DNA from: JALZHR01 sp036388475
Lineage (GTDB): Bacteria; Acidobacteriota; Blastocatellia; Pyrinomonadales; Pyrinomonadaceae
Length of the DNA stretch: 64,000 bases
Direction of reading: 5' to 3'
NCBI GenBank assembly: GCA_036388475.1
Contig: DASVRT010000006.1
Location: forward strand, 31,706-95,705
Below are positions 63,601-64,000 of this stretch, piece by piece; position 1 is the first letter of the stretch; each line of letters begins with the position of its first letter. The notes below the pieces were generated by a model. That model made no database searches. It worked only from the letters and a program-made list of their open reading frames with translations, and was not told the origin of the DNA. The position numbers and the translations under genes were made by a program.

Positions 63601-64000
63601 CAATCACAAGGCAAATATGATGAAGCGGTTGAATTATATCAACAAGCTTTAGAAATAACGGGAAAAGCCGTTGGTAAAGTTCATCCTGCTTATGCTATTC
63701 GTTTGAATAATTTAGCTGGAGTTTATCAATTACAAGGCAGATATGATGAAGCGATTGAGTTATATCAACAAGCCATAGAAATTGATGAGAAAACTATTGG
63801 TAAAGTTCATCCTGCTTATGCTACTCGTTTGAATAATTTAGCTGGAGTTTATAAATCACAAGGCAGATACGACGAAGCGATTGAATTATATCAACAAGCC
63901 ATAGAAATTGATGAGAAAACTATTGGTAAAGTTCATCCTGCTTACGCTATTCGTTTGAATAATTTAGCTGGAGTTTATGAATTACAAGGCAGATACGACG
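60655..64000 (+). CDS. STAND (NB-ARC-like) NTPase with TPR array, 3' end beyond window
   Basis: The frame runs from an ATG with GAGGA 9 bases upstream to the window edge, 1115 codons with no stop. Residues 12-60 are hydrophobic (LLASGSVLFASAFLDVCAGG), then a helical domain to about 230. A linker (about 280-325) has repeats of IQTESLE. The NTPase domain has a Walker A GTHGLGKT (380-387), Walker B WLIIVDN (452-458) and a winged-helix-like part to about 700. From about residue 770 TPR units follow; the last eight are near-identical 42-mers with the kinesin-light-chain-like pattern (GKVHPAYAIRLNNLAGVY). Proteins of this plan act as signal-sensing switches, several in antiphage defence; neither ligand nor effector activity is known here. 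Confidence 0.85.
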   Translation, partial: MGNESLLKNPKTALLASGSVLFASAFLDVCAGGAAFTLPLLASAGFGILKDVAPEFFGASFQETFLKSVSRKEILQNGDLRRAVGKAIFVLILDESRNEQYGTFREIIRDVGKSSLNLWETYIDRKFKQENAAGNSTAQALERILPNRLTPYFARRETDLDSVTSLSAEAWATIVKELFQTKTYYPKQETALKIGERLHHDFPKALRKVLVDDFSRDGKAYASMQLRISGEMLAYIQEIKKGNDEIKAEVEALRQDLNQKLPQFPPVQTTGEVFWQEVSDAQTNLIEIQTESLEVQKNQLIVQTESVEIQTESLDEHKKQTEILKQIAESGALTRKQQEEIFKGLHKSFPRVPNFFTGRKKVLEDLEKTLATENQASFYGTHGLGKTRTAIEYALRNREKYSFILFISAAKGNFTGNAAFAGAEISEEIEKATSLEAKFNLFIEYLQNNPNWLIIVDNVEDVPEVVGKIPRHFDGKVIYTSNLPEIENAAPLVTIEAMTPEEAELTLSRRKLADNKAKIEDIPAAEREAITKIVEKIGTLPIALNLAGAFIRRYKINFREYLKDYNEFEDTTFQNFDLADYYGENFIKGLNKDEQAEYKGIAGVFLLSYQRIIQPKDDTEREKLISQTLEAILNISVFLAPEKVPEEIWLKGLKLHDENLAKAAKNPLFWLEVRNRLTQAAFFVKNGDDNTSTTHRLIQAILQKRLQGDEKRHFAKIAVDSINYSFPEPIFENWKECNRLQKHAETALNYAENLEIETENSAALYNQIAYYIDDLAEYEKAVIFYQKALKIDEKTIGKVHPDYATSLNNLALVYKSQGRYDEAIELYQQAIEIDEKTIGKVHPAYAIRLNNLAGVYELQGRYDEAIKLYQQAIEIDEKTIGKVHPGYAIDLNNLAGVYKSQGRYDEAIELYQQAIEIDEKTIGKVHPDYAIRLNNLAEVYRLQGKYDVAIELYQQAIEIAEKTIGKVHPAYAIDLNNLALVYQSQGKYDEAVELYQQALEITGKAVGKVHPAYAIRLNNLAGVYQLQGRYDEAIELYQQAIEIDEKTIGKVHPAYATRLNNLAGVYKSQGRYDEAIELYQQAIEIDEKTIGKVHPAYAIRLNNLAGVYELQGRYD
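63028..64000. repeat. 126-base tandem repeat encoding TPR units
   Basis: Units start at 63028, 63154, 63280, 63406, 63532, 63658, 63784 and 63910, exactly 126 bases apart, and most are nearly identical in DNA. The last unit is cut by the window edge, so the array may be longer. The DNA is visibly richer in A+T than the rest of the gene. Confidence 0.92.

Noticed and set aside
63028..64000. CRISPR array reading of the 126-base repeats
   Set aside because: The units are contiguous, in frame and encode TPR helices; there are no spacers.

Overview
The window reads as chromosomal DNA of an acidobacterium, most likely class Blastocatellia (Pyrinomonas-like relatives). The evidence is: a VWFA-related protein of the type first described in Acidobacteria (41878-42855), many secreted proteins ending in a carboxypeptidase-regulatory-like domain, a WGxxGxxG protein, DUF2382 stress proteins and several secreted peptidases. 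Base composition looks close to 50 percent GC by eye. I found no rRNA, tRNA, CRISPR array, transposase or phage gene. This placement is an inference from gene content, not from a marker gene.

Layout. 1-9.5 kb, mostly minus strand: a TIGR04222-type membrane protein cut by the edge, a CAP-domain protein, an EamA transporter followed by chorismate synthase (aroC), two adjacent RsmD-type rRNA methyltransferases (the second with a long disordered N-terminus), recG and a queuosine-precursor transporter. 9.9-20.4 kb: purD, a zinc-ribbon protein, a large APC-type permease with a structured leader, a secreted matrixin-like metalloprotease operon, a polysaccharide-export protein, small hypothetical genes, an MBL-fold hydrolase and an SDR. 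20.7-32.3 kb, mostly plus strand: a periplasmic TPR protein, murB, a Tat-exported vanadium haloperoxidase facing a subtilase across a perfect shared terminator, then carB and an M1 peptidase. 32.3-43.4 kb: an APH-like kinase, a DMT transporter, glgC, a moaB-like gene, a three-gene stress cluster (two DUF2382 proteins and a WGxxGxxG protein) followed by a decayed moaB 3' end, M28 and S10 peptidases and a VWA protein. 43.6-53.4 kb: two large secreted proteins sharing one C-terminal domain, and a tandem amidohydrolase pair of which one member has lost metal ligands. 53.6-60.5 kb: a sensor histidine kinase, membrane proteins, a delta-60/FG-GAP pseudogene and an EF-G paralogue. 60.7-64 kb: a STAND (NB-ARC-like) NTPase with near-identical 42-residue TPR units, running off the end.

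The most unusual feature is a family of short tandem repeats with a 7-base unit. They occur at more than a dozen places with different unit sequences (TTTGCGC, AGTTCTC, ATTTATC, CCTTTGA, GTTCATC and others), often as two inverted arms directly after a stop codon. Some have entered genes: one pair of arrays encodes nearly the whole signal peptide of an amidohydrolase (52060-51977), one encodes an insert in RecG, one supplies the last codons and stop of an APH-like gene and another those of a histidine kinase, and one occupies the ribosome-binding region of glgC. Similar heptanucleotide STRR sequences are known from heterocystous cyanobacteria.

Second in interest is the STAND-TPR gene at the right edge. 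Its eight TPR units differ almost only at a few fixed positions of the first helix, the pattern expected of a repeat receptor that diversifies by recombination. Third is a set of three consecutive hairpins at 14072-14153, which may be an uncharacterised RNA.
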